A stretch of DNA of 64,000 nucleotides, taken from Deinococcus carri (GTDB lineage: Bacteria > Deinococcota > Deinococci > Deinococcales > Deinococcaceae). Below the pieces are notes generated by a model that was given only the letters and a program-made list of their open reading frames with translations, had not been told where the DNA came from and did not search any database. Below are positions 1-15,430 of this stretch, in pieces. Every line of letters begins with the position of its first letter. The first letter of the stretch is position 1. The stretch is from contig NZ_BAABRP010000017.1 of NCBI RefSeq assembly GCF_039545055.1, positions 5,940 to 69,939 on the forward strand, read 5' to 3'. The position numbers and the translations under genes were made by a program.

Positions 1-1
1 G

Positions 2-700
2 GGGGAGACGGTTCACCTCACGCGCGGCATGACGGGCGAGCGGACGGGCGAGACGGTGCCCCTGGAGGGCGTCACGCTGCTCGCGCCCGCCGAACCGACC
101 AAGATTGTCTGCGTGGGCCGCAATTACCTCGACCACATCCGCGAACTGGGCAACGACACGGGCGACTTGCCCGCCGAACCCGGCATCTTCCTGAAGGGAC
201 CGAACGCGCTGGCTGAACCGGGAGGCACGGTCGAGTACCCGGCCTGGACCCAGAACTTCCACTACGAGGGCGAACTCGCGCTCGTCATCGGCCAGCGGGC
301 ACGCGACCTGAAGCCCGACACGGCCCTCGCTGCCGTCCTGGGCTACACCTGCGGCCTCGACCTGACTGCCCGCGACCTCCAGAAGACGGACCTCCAGTGG
401 TTCCGCGCCAAGGCCGCCGACCGCTTCTGTCCGCTGGGGCCGTGGCTGGAAACCGACCTCGACCCCACCGACCTGCGCGTCGTGACCCGCGTGAACGGCG
501 AGACGCGCCAGGACGGGCGCACCAGCCACATGATCTTCGACGTGGTGCAGATTCTGACCTACGTCACCCGTTTTGTCACCCTGGAACCCGGCGACGTGGT
601 ACTCACCGGCACGCCCGAGGGCGTCGGCGCGCTGAACCGGGGCGACACGGTCGAGGTGGAGGTGGAGGGCATCGGCACGCTGGTCACACCCATTGTCTAG
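2..700 (+). CDS. Fumarylacetoacetate hydrolase family protein (5' end outside window)
   Basis: The reading frame is open to the left edge, so the first codons and the true start lie outside; the ATG at 29 is probably internal. The rest is a typical FAH-superfamily domain. It has the opening KIVCVGRNY strand, the [10 protein letters not shown] segment that carries metal-binding glutamates, the [10 protein letters not shown] segment with a likely metal-binding aspartate, and the closing [13 protein letters not shown] motif. Members of this family cleave or isomerise C-C bonds in acylpyruvates and in 2-hydroxyhepta-2,4-diene-dioate type intermediates of aromatic degradation, using a divalent metal. 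The exact substrate cannot be read from the sequence and there is no aromatic-degradation cluster beside it. It ends at 700, 58 bp before the next gene. Confidence 0.9.
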   Translation, partial: GETVHLTRGMTGERTGETVPLEGVTLLAPAEPTKIVCVGRNYLDHIRELGNDTGDLPAEPGIFLKGPNALAEPGGTVEYPAWTQNFHYEGELALVIGQRARDLKPDTALAAVLGYTCGLDLTARDLQKTDLQWFRAKAADRFCPLGPWLETDLDPTDLRVVTRVNGETRQDGRTSHMIFDVVQILTYVTRFVTLEPGDVVLTGTPEGVGALNRGDTVEVEVEGIGTLVTPIV

Positions 701-747
701 CGGCCCATTGGCTAGCAGGGCCACGGTTCCCGCTCCGGCCCGCGCGC

Positions 748-753
748 TAGCCT
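748..753 (+). promoter_or_regulatory. -10 box of S41 peptidase gene (leaderless type)
   Basis: TAGCCT, 5 nt before the GTG start at 759, leaves no room for a ribosome-binding site. Confidence 0.55.
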
Positions 754-758
754 GAGGC

Positions 759-2084
759 GTGCCCACAACCCGACGCGCCCTGGCTCTCGCGCTGCTCGCC
801 ACCCTCTCTGCGGGGGCGAGTCCGGCCACCGACCTGTTCGACGCCGCCACCCGCGCCGTGCAGAGCGAGTATTACGGGTGGTCCACCGTGGACCGCGTGC
901 AACTCGCCAGCCGGTACGCGGCGGTGCTGGCCCAGACGTGTGCGCCGCAGGGGGACGCCTGCGACTACGCTACGGGCCGCACGGTGCTGGGCGACATGCT
1001 GCGCGAACTGGGCGACGACCACACCAATGTCCGCGACGCGGAGGGGGCCGAGCGGCTGGCGGAAATCAGCCAGAACCGCGCCGTGAACCGCACGGGCGTG
1101 CGTGTGGCGCGGGTGGTGGGCGGCCTGCTGGTGGTGTCGGTGCTGGCGGGCAGCCCGGCCGAGCAGATGGGCCTGCACCGCTTCGACCTGTTCACAAGCG
1201 TGAACGGTGAGGCCGCCGGCAAGGACGGGGCGGGCCAGAACCTCCCCCTCGGGCCGAACGAGTTCATCCGGCTGGAGCGGGCGGGAACGCCCCTGCGCGT
1301 GACCCTGCGCCAGCCGGGCCAGCCGGAGCGCGAGGTCACGCTGCCCACCGCCCGTCTCCAGGCCCGCGACGAGCCGACGCTGGGCTGGGCCGGGCCGGGC
1401 GGCAAGACTGCCGTGATCGATTTCCCCTCCTTCCTGCCGGAGAACAGCGCGGCCCTGTTCCTGAAACGGGTGGCCGAGGCGCGGGAGGCCGGGGCGGGGG
1501 CGCTGATCGTGGACCTGCGCTACAACGGCGGGGGCAGCCTGAACCAGTGCGTTGCCGCCGCCAGCGCCTTTGCCCCGGTGCTGTACAAGACGCGCTGGCA
1601 GGGCGGCAGCTACGCTTACGGCGGCCTGCGCGGCGAGGAGGTGCTGCCGCTGCTCGCCCGCGCGGCGTCGCCCGACTGGGCCTTGTGGCGGGGGCCGCTG
1701 GCCGTGCTGGTGGGGCCGAATACCGCGTCCTGCGCCGAGGTCTTCAGCTACTACGCGCACCGGGCCGGGGCCACCCTGGTCGGCGAGAAGACGCGCGGCG
1801 TGGGCAACAGCGGCGTGATTTTCGAGGGGCTGCCCGACGGCGGCGTGCTGTCCGTGACCGTGCTGCGCGCCTACACCGACGCGGATGAACCGCTGCCCGC
1901 CGCGCTCACGCCCGACGTGGCCGCGCCCACCGACATCACCGCCCTGACGGCGGAGGGCCGTGACACCACCTTGCAGGCGGCGCTGTCGGCGCTGGGTGCC
2001 CCCTCCCACCTGCCCCAAAAGGGGACCGGACAGACAGACTCGGGTGGGGCCTCCGGCGCTAGCCTGGGAGCCGGGAGAAGGTGA
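759..2084 (+). CDS. S41 family (tail-specific/C-terminal processing type) serine peptidase
   Basis: 441 residues from a GTG that sits 5 nt after a TAGCCT box. The N-terminus has a hydrophobic signal-like stretch (about residues 7-20), so export is likely. A central PDZ-like segment ([20 protein letters not shown]) is followed by the S41 peptidase core: DLRYNGGGS, then NTASCAEVF with the probable nucleophile Ser324, and GEKTRG with the probable general base Lys344. The 20-residue Ser-Lys spacing fits the family. Such enzymes trim or degrade periplasmic or envelope proteins from the C-terminus. The last 35 or so residues ([16 protein letters not shown] onward) are low-complexity and may be a read-through tail. 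Substrates cannot be predicted. Confidence 0.88.
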   Translation: MPTTRRALALALLATLSAGASPATDLFDAATRAVQSEYYGWSTVDRVQLASRYAAVLAQTCAPQGDACDYATGRTVLGDMLRELGDDHTNVRDAEGAERLAEISQNRAVNRTGVRVARVVGGLLVVSVLAGSPAEQMGLHRFDLFTSVNGEAAGKDGAGQNLPLGPNEFIRLERAGTPLRVTLRQPGQPEREVTLPTARLQARDEPTLGWAGPGGKTAVIDFPSFLPENSAALFLKRVAEAREAGAGALIVDLRYNGGGSLNQCVAAASAFAPVLYKTRWQGGSYAYGGLRGEEVLPLLARAASPDWALWRGPLAVLVGPNTASCAEVFSYYAHRAGATLVGEKTRGVGNSGVIFEGLPDGGVLSVTVLRAYTDADEPLPAALTPDVAAPTDITALTAEGRDTTLQAALSALGAPSHLPQKGTGQTDSGGASGASLGAGRR

Positions 2085-2116
2085 GCTTGACGGCGCAGCA
2101 CACGTGAACCCGGCCA

Positions 2117-2122
2117 TACACT
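2117..2122 (+). promoter_or_regulatory. -10 box for clpC leader ORF (leaderless type)
   Basis: TACACT, 7 nt before an ATG at 2130 that opens a 42-codon ORF ending on the clpC start. Confidence 0.45.
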
Positions 2123-2129
2123 AGACTCC

Positions 2130-2254
2130 ATGCACCATCCGCTTTCCGACGTGCCCCGGCGCTGTGCCGACGGCCCCAGGCCCTGCCCGAAGCACCTCAG
2201 CCCGCCCCACTCCTGCTCGCCCCGCCCCAGCCCGCTCGACACAGGGGGTAGCCC

Positions 2255-2258
<4 letters not shown>
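2130..2258 (+). CDS. Possible leaderless upstream ORF (42 codons) coupled to clpC
   Basis: ATG at 2130 lies 7 nt after a TACACT box and the frame stays open to a TGA whose first two bases are the last two of the clpC ATG (ATGA overlap at 2255-2258). The peptide starts MHHPLSDVPRR and is rich in Pro, Cys, His and Ser, with no recognisable domain. Its product is probably less important than its translation, which could deliver ribosomes to clpC. The same arrangement recurs at 35463, 35592 and 60192. Existence of the ORF is read from sequence; function is inference. Confidence 0.4.
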
Positions 2259-4492
<2,234 letters not shown>

Positions 4493-4503
4493 CGGCCGCG
4501 GAT

Positions 4504-4605
4504 GGCGGAAGGCTGAAAGCAGAAGGCTCAAAGGAAGGCGGAGGCTCCAGCAGGGGCTTCCGCCTTTTGCCCTCTGCCTTGGGCACTTTGCCTTCCGCGC
4601 GCAGC
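4504..4605 (+). repeat. Heptanucleotide array, hairpin-forming (locus 1)
   Basis: Left arm from 4504 reads as 7-nt units such as GGCGGAA and GGCTGAA. The right arm from 4557 reads as seven units ending in GC, for example CTTCCGC and CTTTTGC. The arms are broadly complementary. The array ends one unit before the -10 box of the next gene and contains the clpC terminator hairpin. Confidence 0.7.
4535..4569 (+). terminator. Rho-independent terminator after clpC
   Basis: A 14-bp stem (4535-4548 with 4553-4566, two G-U pairs) has a 4-nt loop and TTTT within and after the right arm. Confidence 0.7.
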
Positions 4606-4608
4606 CGC

Positions 4609-4614
4609 TAGGAT
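4609..4614 (+). promoter_or_regulatory. -10 box of DUF2087 gene (leaderless type)
   Basis: TAGGAT, 8 nt before the ATG at 4623. The box lies directly at the end of the heptanucleotide array. Confidence 0.55.
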
Positions 4615-4622
4615 GCGTCTCT

Positions 4623-4898
<276 letters not shown>

Positions 4899-4923
4899 GC
4901 CCAGAAGGGCAACCCTGACTCTT

Positions 4924-4958
4924 GCGGCTGGCGGCTGGAAGCTGACCGCTGGCCGCCC
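4924..4958 (+). repeat. Heptanucleotide array (locus 2)
   Basis: Five 7-nt units, beginning GCGGCTG twice, with CTG recurring at the same register. It lies between the DUF2087 gene and radA. Confidence 0.6.
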
Positions 4959-4989
4959 CTTCACGCCCTCCCTTGCGAGAGGAGACACT

Positions 4990-6339
<1,350 letters not shown>

Positions 6340-6420
6340 AGAGGCGGCTCCATATTCATAGAGGTTTGGTCAAGGAAAAATCTCACCTCTGAGATGTGCC
6401 GTCCGGGATTCTGGTTCACA

Positions 6421-6430
6421 CTGACGTCAG
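6421..6430. promoter_or_regulatory. Palindrome CTGACGTCAG next to a start codon
   Basis: A perfect 10-bp palindrome ends 2 nt before the ATG at 6433. It could be an operator or could influence ribosome loading; no regulator is known. Confidence 0.3.
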
Positions 6431-6432
6431 TT

Positions 6433-7008
6433 ATGAATAAGACGCTGAAGATGCTGACCCTGACGGCCCTGCTGACCCTGCCCATGACTGCCCTGGCCCA
6501 GACCGGGACCGATACGACCGGTACCGATACGACGGGCACGAGCACGACCGGAACCACTGGGACTGACACCAGCGGAATGGGGACCACCGATACCACCGGA
6601 ACGACGGGCACCGACACCACGGGTACGGACCTTACCGGAACCGGCACGACGGACACCACGGGAACCGACACGACCGGGACGGACACCACGGGGACGACGG
6701 GGACTGACACGACCGGAACCGGCACGACCGACACCACGGGGACCGATACCACCGGCACGGACACGACCGGTACGGGGACCACCGATACTACCGGAACGAC
6801 GGACACCACGGGAACCGGCACGACCGATACCACCGGGACTGCTGGCACCACCAGCACGACGGACACGACCACGACCACCACCACGAACAACAACCGTGGC
6901 TTCGACTGGGGCTGGCTGGGCCTTGCCGGTCTGATTGGTCTGGCCGGTCTGTCGGGCAACCGCCGCTACGTGGATACCCGCACCACCACGACCACCACCC
7001 GCCGCTGA
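6433..7008 (+). CDS. Secreted Thr/Gly/Asp-repeat protein with WGxxGxxG-type C-terminus
   Basis: 191 residues from the ATG at 6433, chosen because it begins directly with a signal peptide (MNKTLKMLTLTALLTL, cleavage after ALA). An in-frame ATG at 6394 would add 13 residues. The mature part is about 125 residues of TGTDTTGT-type repeats containing almost only T, G and D. It then has a hydrophobic WGWLGLAGLIGLAGL segment and a basic end. That tail matches the WGxxGxxG tail seen in small exported proteins of cyanobacteria and Deinococcus and may anchor it in the envelope. Function is unknown; an extended, acidic, calcium-binding or surface-spacer role is only a guess. A strong terminator follows. 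Confidence 0.8.
   Translation: MNKTLKMLTLTALLTLPMTALAQTGTDTTGTDTTGTSTTGTTGTDTSGMGTTDTTGTTGTDTTGTDLTGTGTTDTTGTDTTGTDTTGTTGTDTTGTGTTDTTGTDTTGTDTTGTGTTDTTGTTDTTGTGTTDTTGTAGTTSTTDTTTTTTTNNNRGFDWGWLGLAGLIGLAGLSGNRRYVDTRTTTTTTRR
6504..6885 (+). repeat. Degenerate coding tandem repeats (ACC GGN ACN units)
   Basis: The DNA under the T/G/D protein repeats is a series of ACGGGNACNGACACNACC-like units with varied third positions. Codon variation suggests selection on the peptide rather than recent slippage alone. Confidence 0.75.
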
Positions 7009-7015
7009 ACGTACC

Positions 7016-7057
7016 AAGAAGAGCCGCTGCCCTTAATTCGGGCGGCGGCTCTTTCTT
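7016..7057 (+). terminator. Rho-independent terminator of the repeat-protein gene
   Basis: A 12-bp stem, 7021-7032 with 7040-7051 (one G-U), has a 7-nt loop and is followed by TTTCTTCT. Confidence 0.8.
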
Positions 7058-7109
7058 CTGGCAGGAGGCATGGTGGGGGAAGTGTTCACCCCACGCTGCC
7101 CCATGAACA

Positions 7110-7139
7110 AAGCCGCTGCCCGTTGCTGAGCAGCGGCTT
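7110..7139. terminator. Terminator hairpin of clpB (convergent region)
   Basis: A perfect 10-bp stem AAGCCGCTGC / GCAGCGGCTT has a 10-nt loop and lies 24 bp past the clpB stop. The stem shares AGCCGCTGCCC with the neighbouring terminator at 7016-7057. Confidence 0.7.
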
Positions 7140-7162
7140 CTCTGTTCCTGATACCTAACGCC

Positions 7163-9721
<2,559 letters not shown>

Positions 9722-9743
9722 GATGTCCTCCTCAAGTGTCACA

Positions 9744-9772
9744 ATTGTAAAACTTGAGTGCAGTCATGTCAA
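9744..9772 (-). promoter_or_regulatory. Sigma-70 type promoter of clpB
   Basis: On the minus strand TTGACA (9772-9767), 17 nt, TACAAT (9749-9744). This is a near-perfect match, predicting a start near 9737 and a very short leader ahead of GAGGAGG. Confidence 0.8.
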
Positions 9773-9773
9773 C
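9753..9773. promoter_or_regulatory. HAIR-like (HspR-type) operator overlapping clpB -35
   Basis: CTTGAGT, 7 nt, TGTCAAC. The left arm is a perfect HAIR half-site; the right arm matches ACTCAAG at 4 of 7. It overlaps the -35 hexamer, as expected for a repressor. HspR control of clpB is established in Deinococcus and actinobacteria; binding here is inference. Confidence 0.45.
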
Positions 9774-9802
9774 TTTATTGAGGCTTCACTTTGGCGTGAA
9801 GG

Positions 9803-10780
9803 TCACTGTGGTTTCGCCGGGGGCTGGAGCAGGCCACCCACCACCTCCAACATGCCCTGTCCTGTCTCAGGCTGGCCGCCCCAGGTGCCCATGACCCGGA
9901 TGGGGCCTTCCCAGTAGGCGATGTTCGTGGTGCGGCTCAGGAGTTCCTGCTCATCCCGCACAGCTTCCGCCGTCAGGTCGAACTCGTCGGCGCGCAGGTG
10001 CCAGGACAGGGTGTAGGTCCGGCCGCCCGCGCTCTGCCAGGTGCGGCCCGGCTCCACCGTCAGGTTGGTGGCAGGTCGGGCGTTCCCCCGCGCGTCCACG
10101 ATGCTGCCCACGGTCTGTACCACCCGGCCGTCCGGGGTCCGCACGCGGTACACCATCAGGTCATCGCCGCCCCGGAGCTGCACGCTGAACCAGTCCCACA
10201 GCGCCGCCCGGCCCGGAATCTGGTTGCCCCACTGGTGATCCAGCCAGGCCTGCCCCTGCACGCTGCGGCCCGCCACCTGGCCGGACAGGGCCAGCCGGGT
10301 CACGCCCTGGTAGTACAGCAGACCCGTTTCGGCGCTGCCGCTGTAGCCGGGCGGGTGCAGCACCGGCCCCTTGAGCGGGTGCAGGGTCAGGTCGAGTGGC
10401 CCCGCGTTCAGCCGGAAGTCCGTGCCCTGCTGCTCCAGCCGCCAGTTCCCCTGGCCCAGCTTCAGCGGCGGGAAGGCTGCCTGCCCCAGCCCCGGCGACT
10501 GCTCCAGAAACGTCACCTGGCCGGTGCGCAGGTCGGTCAGCGCCAGGTGCGAGATCATCACGGGTACCGGCACATTCGCCGCCCGCACCTGGAACTGCGC
10601 CCAGTGAAAGGCCAGCCCCTCTTCCGGCAGAAAGCCGCTCACGTACCACCATTCCATCGGAAAGGCGTGGGGGCCATAGTCGGTGGCGGCGGGCAGGCGG
10701 GCGGGGTCCACCGCCGTCTGGAGGGTGGGCACGCAGGCGCTCAGCAGCAGTGTGGCGGCGACCAGCAAGGCTCGTGGCAT
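9803..10780 (-). CDS. Lipocalin-like (CrtC/AttH family) lipoprotein
   Basis: 325 residues. Start at 10780 is chosen because a TATGGT box ends 5 nt before it and it opens directly with a lipoprotein signal, with lipobox LSAC (Cys16). The mature protein has the two-lobed CrtC/AttH lipocalin pattern: WWYVSGFL near the start, WLDHQWGNQ in the middle, and YWEGPIRVMG at the end. Family members include carotenoid 1,2-hydratases of phototrophs and the AttH/VC_ lipocalins of unknown function. Because carotenoid hydration in Deinococcus is known from a different enzyme (CruF), this lipoprotein may bind or modify another hydrophobic ligand. No carotenoid genes are nearby. Confidence 0.75.
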   Translation of the reverse strand: MPRALLVAATLLLSACVPTLQTAVDPARLPAATDYGPHAFPMEWWYVSGFLPEEGLAFHWAQFQVRAANVPVPVMISHLALTDLRTGQVTFLEQSPGLGQAAFPPLKLGQGNWRLEQQGTDFRLNAGPLDLTLHPLKGPVLHPPGYSGSAETGLLYYQGVTRLALSGQVAGRSVQGQAWLDHQWGNQIPGRAALWDWFSVQLRGGDDLMVYRVRTPDGRVVQTVGSIVDARGNARPATNLTVEPGRTWQSAGGRTYTLSWHLRADEFDLTAEAVRDEQELLSRTTNIAYWEGPIRVMGTWGGQPETGQGMLEVVGGLLQPPAKPQ

Positions 10781-10785
10781 GGCTG

Positions 10786-10791
10786 ACCATA
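10786..10791 (-). promoter_or_regulatory. -10 box of CrtC-like lipoprotein gene (leaderless type)
   Basis: TATGGT on the minus strand, 5 nt before the ATG at 10780. Confidence 0.5.
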
Positions 10792-10873
10792 CCGGATGCA
10801 CGCCGCGCGAGCACATCAAATGGCCAGGCCGCCTCCACGTGGGAAGCGGCCCCAGCCTGCATAGAGGAGAGGG

Positions 10874-11684
<811 letters not shown>

Positions 11685-11692
<8 letters not shown>

Positions 11693-12491
11693 GGTGCCTT
11701 GCCTCCTTGCCGTACTCGCCCGCCGCCGCGCCGCGCCCCAGGTAGGCTTCCATCACCTGTGGGTCGTTGCGGACCTGATGGGGAAGGCCCTCGCTGAGCT
11801 TGCTGCCGTAGTTCAGCACCGTGATGTTTTCCGACAGGGTCATCACCAGGCGCATGTCGTGTTCGATCAGGACCACCGTCACGCCCAAGTCGTCGCGGAT
11901 GCGCCGGATCAGGGCCTTGAGGTCCTCGGTTTCGCGCGGGTTCATCCCGGCGGCGGGTTCGTCCAGCAGGATCAGCTTGGGCGTGGTCGCCAGGGCGCGG
12001 GCAATCTCCAGCTTGCGCTGATCGCCGTAGGGGAGGTTGGTGGAGAGTTCGTCGCGCCACCGGCTCAGGCCCACGAAGTCCAGCAGCACCTCTGCCGTCT
12101 CGTGCGCGTTGTCCTCGTCGCGCCGGAAGGTGCCGTTGCGCAGCACCGCGTCCCAGAAGCCGGTCTTCAGGCGGGTGCCGCGCCCCAGCATGATGTTCTC
12201 CTCGGCGGTCATGCTGGGAAACAGGCGGATGTTCTGAAAGGTGCGCGCGATGCCGGCGCTGACCACCTGATCGGGCCTCAGCCCCACCAGGCTCTGCCCG
12301 GCCAGCGTGATATTGCCCTGATCGGGGGCATAGATGCCGGTAATCAGATTGAAGAAGGTCGTCTTGCCCGCCCCGTTCGGCCCGATCACGCTGATGATGC
12401 TGCGCTCGGGCACCTGAAAGGTCACGTCGTTCACGGCGGTCAGGCCGCCAAAGGTCTTGGTGAGGTGCTGCACGTCGAGAAGGGCGCTCAT
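11685..12491 (-). CDS. livG: Branched-chain amino-acid ABC transporter ATPase LivG (system 1)
   Basis: 268 residues with Walker A GPNGAGKT, a LivG-type insert after the Q-loop (RTFQNIRLFPSMTAEENIMLG), signature-like PYGDQRKLEIAR and Walker B LILLDEPAAGMNP. LivG is the second ATPase of the complex. Its stop lies inside livF, and its start overlaps the livM stop by 4 nt (ATGA), so the genes are translated as a unit. Confidence 0.94.
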
Positions 12492-13864
12492 CGTTCACTT
12501 CCTGTCCGGTCGTTTTCCTTGATGGTACTCAGGCCCGGCGAGTACACCTCGCTCCCGGTGTCGCCCTCCAGCGCGTTCTGCTCTGCGATGCTGTCGGGGG
12601 CGGGTTCGTCCGCGTGCATCTCGGCCTTGCGCCGGGCACTGGGCAGCAGCCCTTCAGGGCGGTAGAGCATCATCAGCACCAGCACCAGCCCGAAGATCAG
12701 GCGCTGGTACTTGCTGGGGTCGAGGTTCTGGTTCAGGTTGGGGAAGCTCTGCTGGAGGACCTCCGAGAGGGTGGGCAGCACCATCAGGTTCAGCAGCGTG
12801 ACCACCACCGCGCCCAGGAACACCCCGGCGATGTTGCCCATGCCGCCCAGAATCACCATGCTCAGCACGCCGATCGACTGGAAGTAGTCGAAGCTCTTGG
12901 GGTCGATGAAGTTCTGCTTGGCCGCGAACAGCACCCCCATCGCCCCGGCAAAGCTCGCGCCGGTCGCAAAGGCCAGCAGCTTGGTTCGCAGCAGCGGCAC
13001 ACCCATCGCCTGCGCCGCGATCTCGTCCTCGCGGATGGCGATCCAGGCCCGCCCGATCTTGGAGCGGTCGAGGCGGTAGTTCACCAGAATCACGATGGCG
13101 ATCACGACCAGCACCAGCAGGTACAGGAAAAACAGGCGGTACTGGTCTTCCGAAAAGCCCAGGTTGCGGGCCAGCGCGTTCAGCCAGGGCACCGGAGCGC
13201 TCTGGATGGCGTCGATGCCCTGCGGCCCGTTGGTCACGCCCAGGTTGTTGGCGAAGATGCGCACCACCTCGCCCAGGCCCAGCGTCACGATGGCGAGGTA
13301 GTCCCCTTTGAGCTTCAGCACTGGCAGGCCGATCAGCACGCCCACTAGCGCCGCTGCCAGCACCGCCAGCGGAATAAAGAGCCAGAACAGGTGCGGGTTG
13401 ACGCCACCAGCAAAAGCGGCGTTGCCCGTGACGGTCCCGAACTGTGGACTGCCGAAGACTCCCCACAGGTACGCTCCCACCGCGAAAAAGGCGATATACC
13501 CCAGGTCCAGCAGTCCTGCCAGCCCCACCACGATGTTGAGGCCCAGCGCGAGCGCCGCGAAGATCAGCATCTGGATGACCAGATCGAAATAGGACGTGTT
13601 GTCACGGCCCATGAAGGGCAGCACGAAGCCGATGCCGGCGGCGAAGACCAGTGTCTTGGCCCAGCCCGCCGCGCGCCACTGGTAGGCGAACAGCAGGGAC
13701 AGCAAAAAGGCCCCGAACAGCACCGGTTGCAGCAGCCGGGCCGGACCGTCGGCCACCTGGCCGCGCAGGAAGATCAGCAGCAGCGCCGTGACAGCGGTGT
13801 AGGCCAGCAGCGGCAGGGTGCGGTCGCCCGCCTGGCCGCGTGGAGATGCAGAAAGGCTGGTCAT
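12488..13864 (-). CDS. livM: Branched-chain amino-acid ABC permease LivM (system 1)
   Basis: 458 residues, about 140 longer than the LivM of system 2. The extra part is an N-terminal region of about 100 residues with several hydrophobic helices before the standard core (ALALGLNIVVGLAGLLDLGYIAFFAVGAY). A similar extension is known in enterobacterial LivM. The core contains the coupling segment GRAWIAIREDEIAAQAMGV. The C-terminal roughly 50 residues (PSARRKAEMHADEPAPDS onward) are hydrophilic and likely cytoplasmic. It forms the transmembrane channel with LivH. One base pair separates it from livH. Confidence 0.92.
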   Translation of the reverse strand: MTSLSASPRGQAGDRTLPLLAYTAVTALLLIFLRGQVADGPARLLQPVLFGAFLLSLLFAYQWRAAGWAKTLVFAAGIGFVLPFMGRDNTSYFDLVIQMLIFAALALGLNIVVGLAGLLDLGYIAFFAVGAYLWGVFGSPQFGTVTGNAAFAGGVNPHLFWLFIPLAVLAAALVGVLIGLPVLKLKGDYLAIVTLGLGEVVRIFANNLGVTNGPQGIDAIQSAPVPWLNALARNLGFSEDQYRLFFLYLLVLVVIAIVILVNYRLDRSKIGRAWIAIREDEIAAQAMGVPLLRTKLLAFATGASFAGAMGVLFAAKQNFIDPKSFDYFQSIGVLSMVILGGMGNIAGVFLGAVVVTLLNLMVLPTLSEVLQQSFPNLNQNLDPSKYQRLIFGLVLVLMMLYRPEGLLPSARRKAEMHADEPAPDSIAEQNALEGDTGSEVYSPGLSTIKENDRTGSER

Positions 13865-13865
13865 G

Positions 13866-14855
13866 TTACACCTTCTCCGTGGTGGCCCGGCCCAGCAGGC
13901 CCGCGGGCTTGAGGAACAGAATCAGGATCAGGGCCAGGAAGGCACCGATGTCCTTGTACTCGGCCTTGATGGCCCCCAGCCAGCTCAGGCCGGGAATCGC
14001 GCTGAAGAGGCTGATCACGCCCAGCAGCGTCTCCAGCCACCCCAGCACCAGCCCGCCCACCACCGCGCCGGGAATGCTGCCGATGCCGCCCAGCACCGCC
14101 GCCGTAAAGGCCTTGAGACCCGGCACCGTGCCGCTGTAGGCGTTGAGCGCCTGGTACTTCATGGCGAACATCACGCCGCCCAGTCCGCCCAGCGCCCCGC
14201 CGATCAGAAAGGTCAGGCTGATGATGCGGTTGGCGTCGATGCCCATCAGCCCCGAGGTCTGGCGGTCGTGGGCGACGGCGCGAATTGCGCGGCCCAGCCG
14301 GGTGTGGTTCACCAGCAGGTTCAGGCCGACCAGCATCAGCGCCGCCACCACGATCAGGATGATGTCCTTGACCTGGAGGTTGAGGTTGCTGACATTCACG
14401 CCCAGCACCGACGTGATGGGGTTGGCAAAGCCCTGCGGCAGCGGCACGCTCAGGTCGAACTGCCCGCGCAGGCCCACCAGGAAGCGCAGCAGGTCCTGCA
14501 AGACCAGCGACACGCCGATGGCCGTGATCAGCGGCACCAGGCGCTGTGCGCCGCGCAAGGGCCGGTAGGCCAGGCGCTCGATCAGCACGTTCAGCAGCCC
14601 CGAGACTGCCATCGCCGCCAGCCCCGCGAGCAGCAGCTTCAGGTACCCGTTCATGGCGGCCCCCTGAAGCCCGGAGAACACCAGATAGGCGACGATGCCC
14701 CCGGTGATAAACACCTCACTGTGGGCAAAATTGATAAGTTGCAGCACGCCGTACACCAGCGTATAGCCCAGCGCGACGATGGCGTACAGCACGCCAAGAC
14801 TCAGGCCACCCACCAGCACCTGAAGCAGAATGTTACCGACCGTCTGAAAATCCAT
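13866..14855 (-). CDS. livH: Branched-chain amino-acid ABC permease LivH (system 1)
   Basis: 329 residues with about eight hydrophobic segments and the LivH signature VLYAIVALGYTLVYGVLQLINFAHSEVF near the N-terminus (quoted here in part). The coupling-helix region reads LGRAIRAVAHDRQTSGLMGID. First gene of the livHMGF unit; the promoter lies about 290 nt upstream. A possible 83-codon ORF fills most of that leader and stops 3 nt before this ATG. Confidence 0.93.
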   Translation of the reverse strand: MDFQTVGNILLQVLVGGLSLGVLYAIVALGYTLVYGVLQLINFAHSEVFITGGIVAYLVFSGLQGAAMNGYLKLLLAGLAAMAVSGLLNVLIERLAYRPLRGAQRLVPLITAIGVSLVLQDLLRFLVGLRGQFDLSVPLPQGFANPITSVLGVNVSNLNLQVKDIILIVVAALMLVGLNLLVNHTRLGRAIRAVAHDRQTSGLMGIDANRIISLTFLIGGALGGLGGVMFAMKYQALNAYSGTVPGLKAFTAAVLGGIGSIPGAVVGGLVLGWLETLLGVISLFSAIPGLSWLGAIKAEYKDIGAFLALILILFLKPAGLLGRATTEKV

Positions 14856-14858
14856 GCA

Positions 14859-15110
14859 TCACCTGACTGCCTTGCCTGAGAACGCTGCTCTGAACTGTGG
14901 CCTGTCCGGAAAGGAGCCGCCTGTGCCCCCCACCACCGCGCCGCGCATCAACTTGCCGGGGGCAGCCAGAAGCGGGCCGGACAGGCCTGACCGGGGGAGC
15001 GGGAGGACCGCCCGTCCGTTTTGCTGAAAGGTGGTCTTGATGATACCGCCCAGACCGCGCCTGCTGCTGTGCGTGGGGGCCAGGGAAAGGCCCGGGGCGA
15101 TGTGCTTCAT
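14859..15110 (-). CDS. Possible leader ORF (83 codons) ahead of livH
   Basis: ATG at 15110 follows GGAGGA at very short spacing, and the frame runs to a TGA ending 3 nt before livH. The predicted peptide begins MKHIAPGLSLAPTHSSRRGL and has no recognisable domain; it is not enriched in Leu, Ile or Val codons, so a classical attenuation peptide is not evident. In high-GC DNA such a frame can arise by chance. Confidence 0.22.
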   Translation of the reverse strand: MKHIAPGLSLAPTHSSRRGLGGIIKTTFQQNGRAVLPLPRSGLSGPLLAAPGKLMRGAVVGGTGGSFPDRPQFRAAFSGKAVR

Positions 15111-15152
15111 ACTCCTCCGAGGTCGTGCGCGCTGCGCCCTTTGGAATGCCCG

Positions 15153-15181
15153 ATTGTAGGGAGAGCTAAAGATCAAGTCAA
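15153..15181 (-). promoter_or_regulatory. Promoter of livHMGF (system 1)
   Basis: Minus strand TTGACT (15181-15176), 17 nt, TACAAT (15158-15153). The 13 nt upstream of and into the -35 closely match the same region of the livK promoter at 16633-16661. Confidence 0.7.
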
Positions 15182-15324
15182 TGGGCGGCTCATCCGGACC
15201 ACAGCCATCCCGTTGTGCCCTTTTGTTCTTCTGACAAACCGAATTGCCGGGAGAAGACATTGCTCCAGCATTCTGTTGCGTCTGGGGCTGTGGCCCGGAG
15301 AGACACCTGTTTTCCGGATGGGGT

Positions 15325-15370
15325 AAGGAAAACCGTGCGAAGGGGGGAAGAGATCCTCCCTCTCGCACGG
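15325..15370 (-). terminator. Terminator of the liv binding-protein gene (system 1)
   Basis: CCGTGCGA (15333-15340) pairs with TCGCACGG (15363-15370), with further pairing inside. On the minus strand TTTTCCTT follows. Confidence 0.75.
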
Positions 15371-15430
15371 TGGGTCCTGCTTCCTGGCTGGCCGGTTGCT
15401 GGTGTTTGCGGGGCCAGCCGGGCCGCCGGG

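Larger units (their letters stand above)
14856..15430. other. 575-bp spacer between livH and the liv binding-protein gene
   Basis: It holds, from right to left on the minus strand, the terminator of the binding-protein gene (15325-15370), about 140 bp with no feature I can name, the livH promoter (15153-15181), and a roughly 290-nt leader containing a doubtful ORF. Confidence 0.6.

Noticed and set aside
9740..9742. GTG start for clpB
   Set aside because: It lies at or upstream of the transcription start predicted by the promoter and has no ribosome-binding site.
9740..9800. CIRCE element (HrcA) upstream of clpB
   Set aside because: No TTAGCACTC-N9-GAGTGCTAA pattern; only a HAIR-like site is present.
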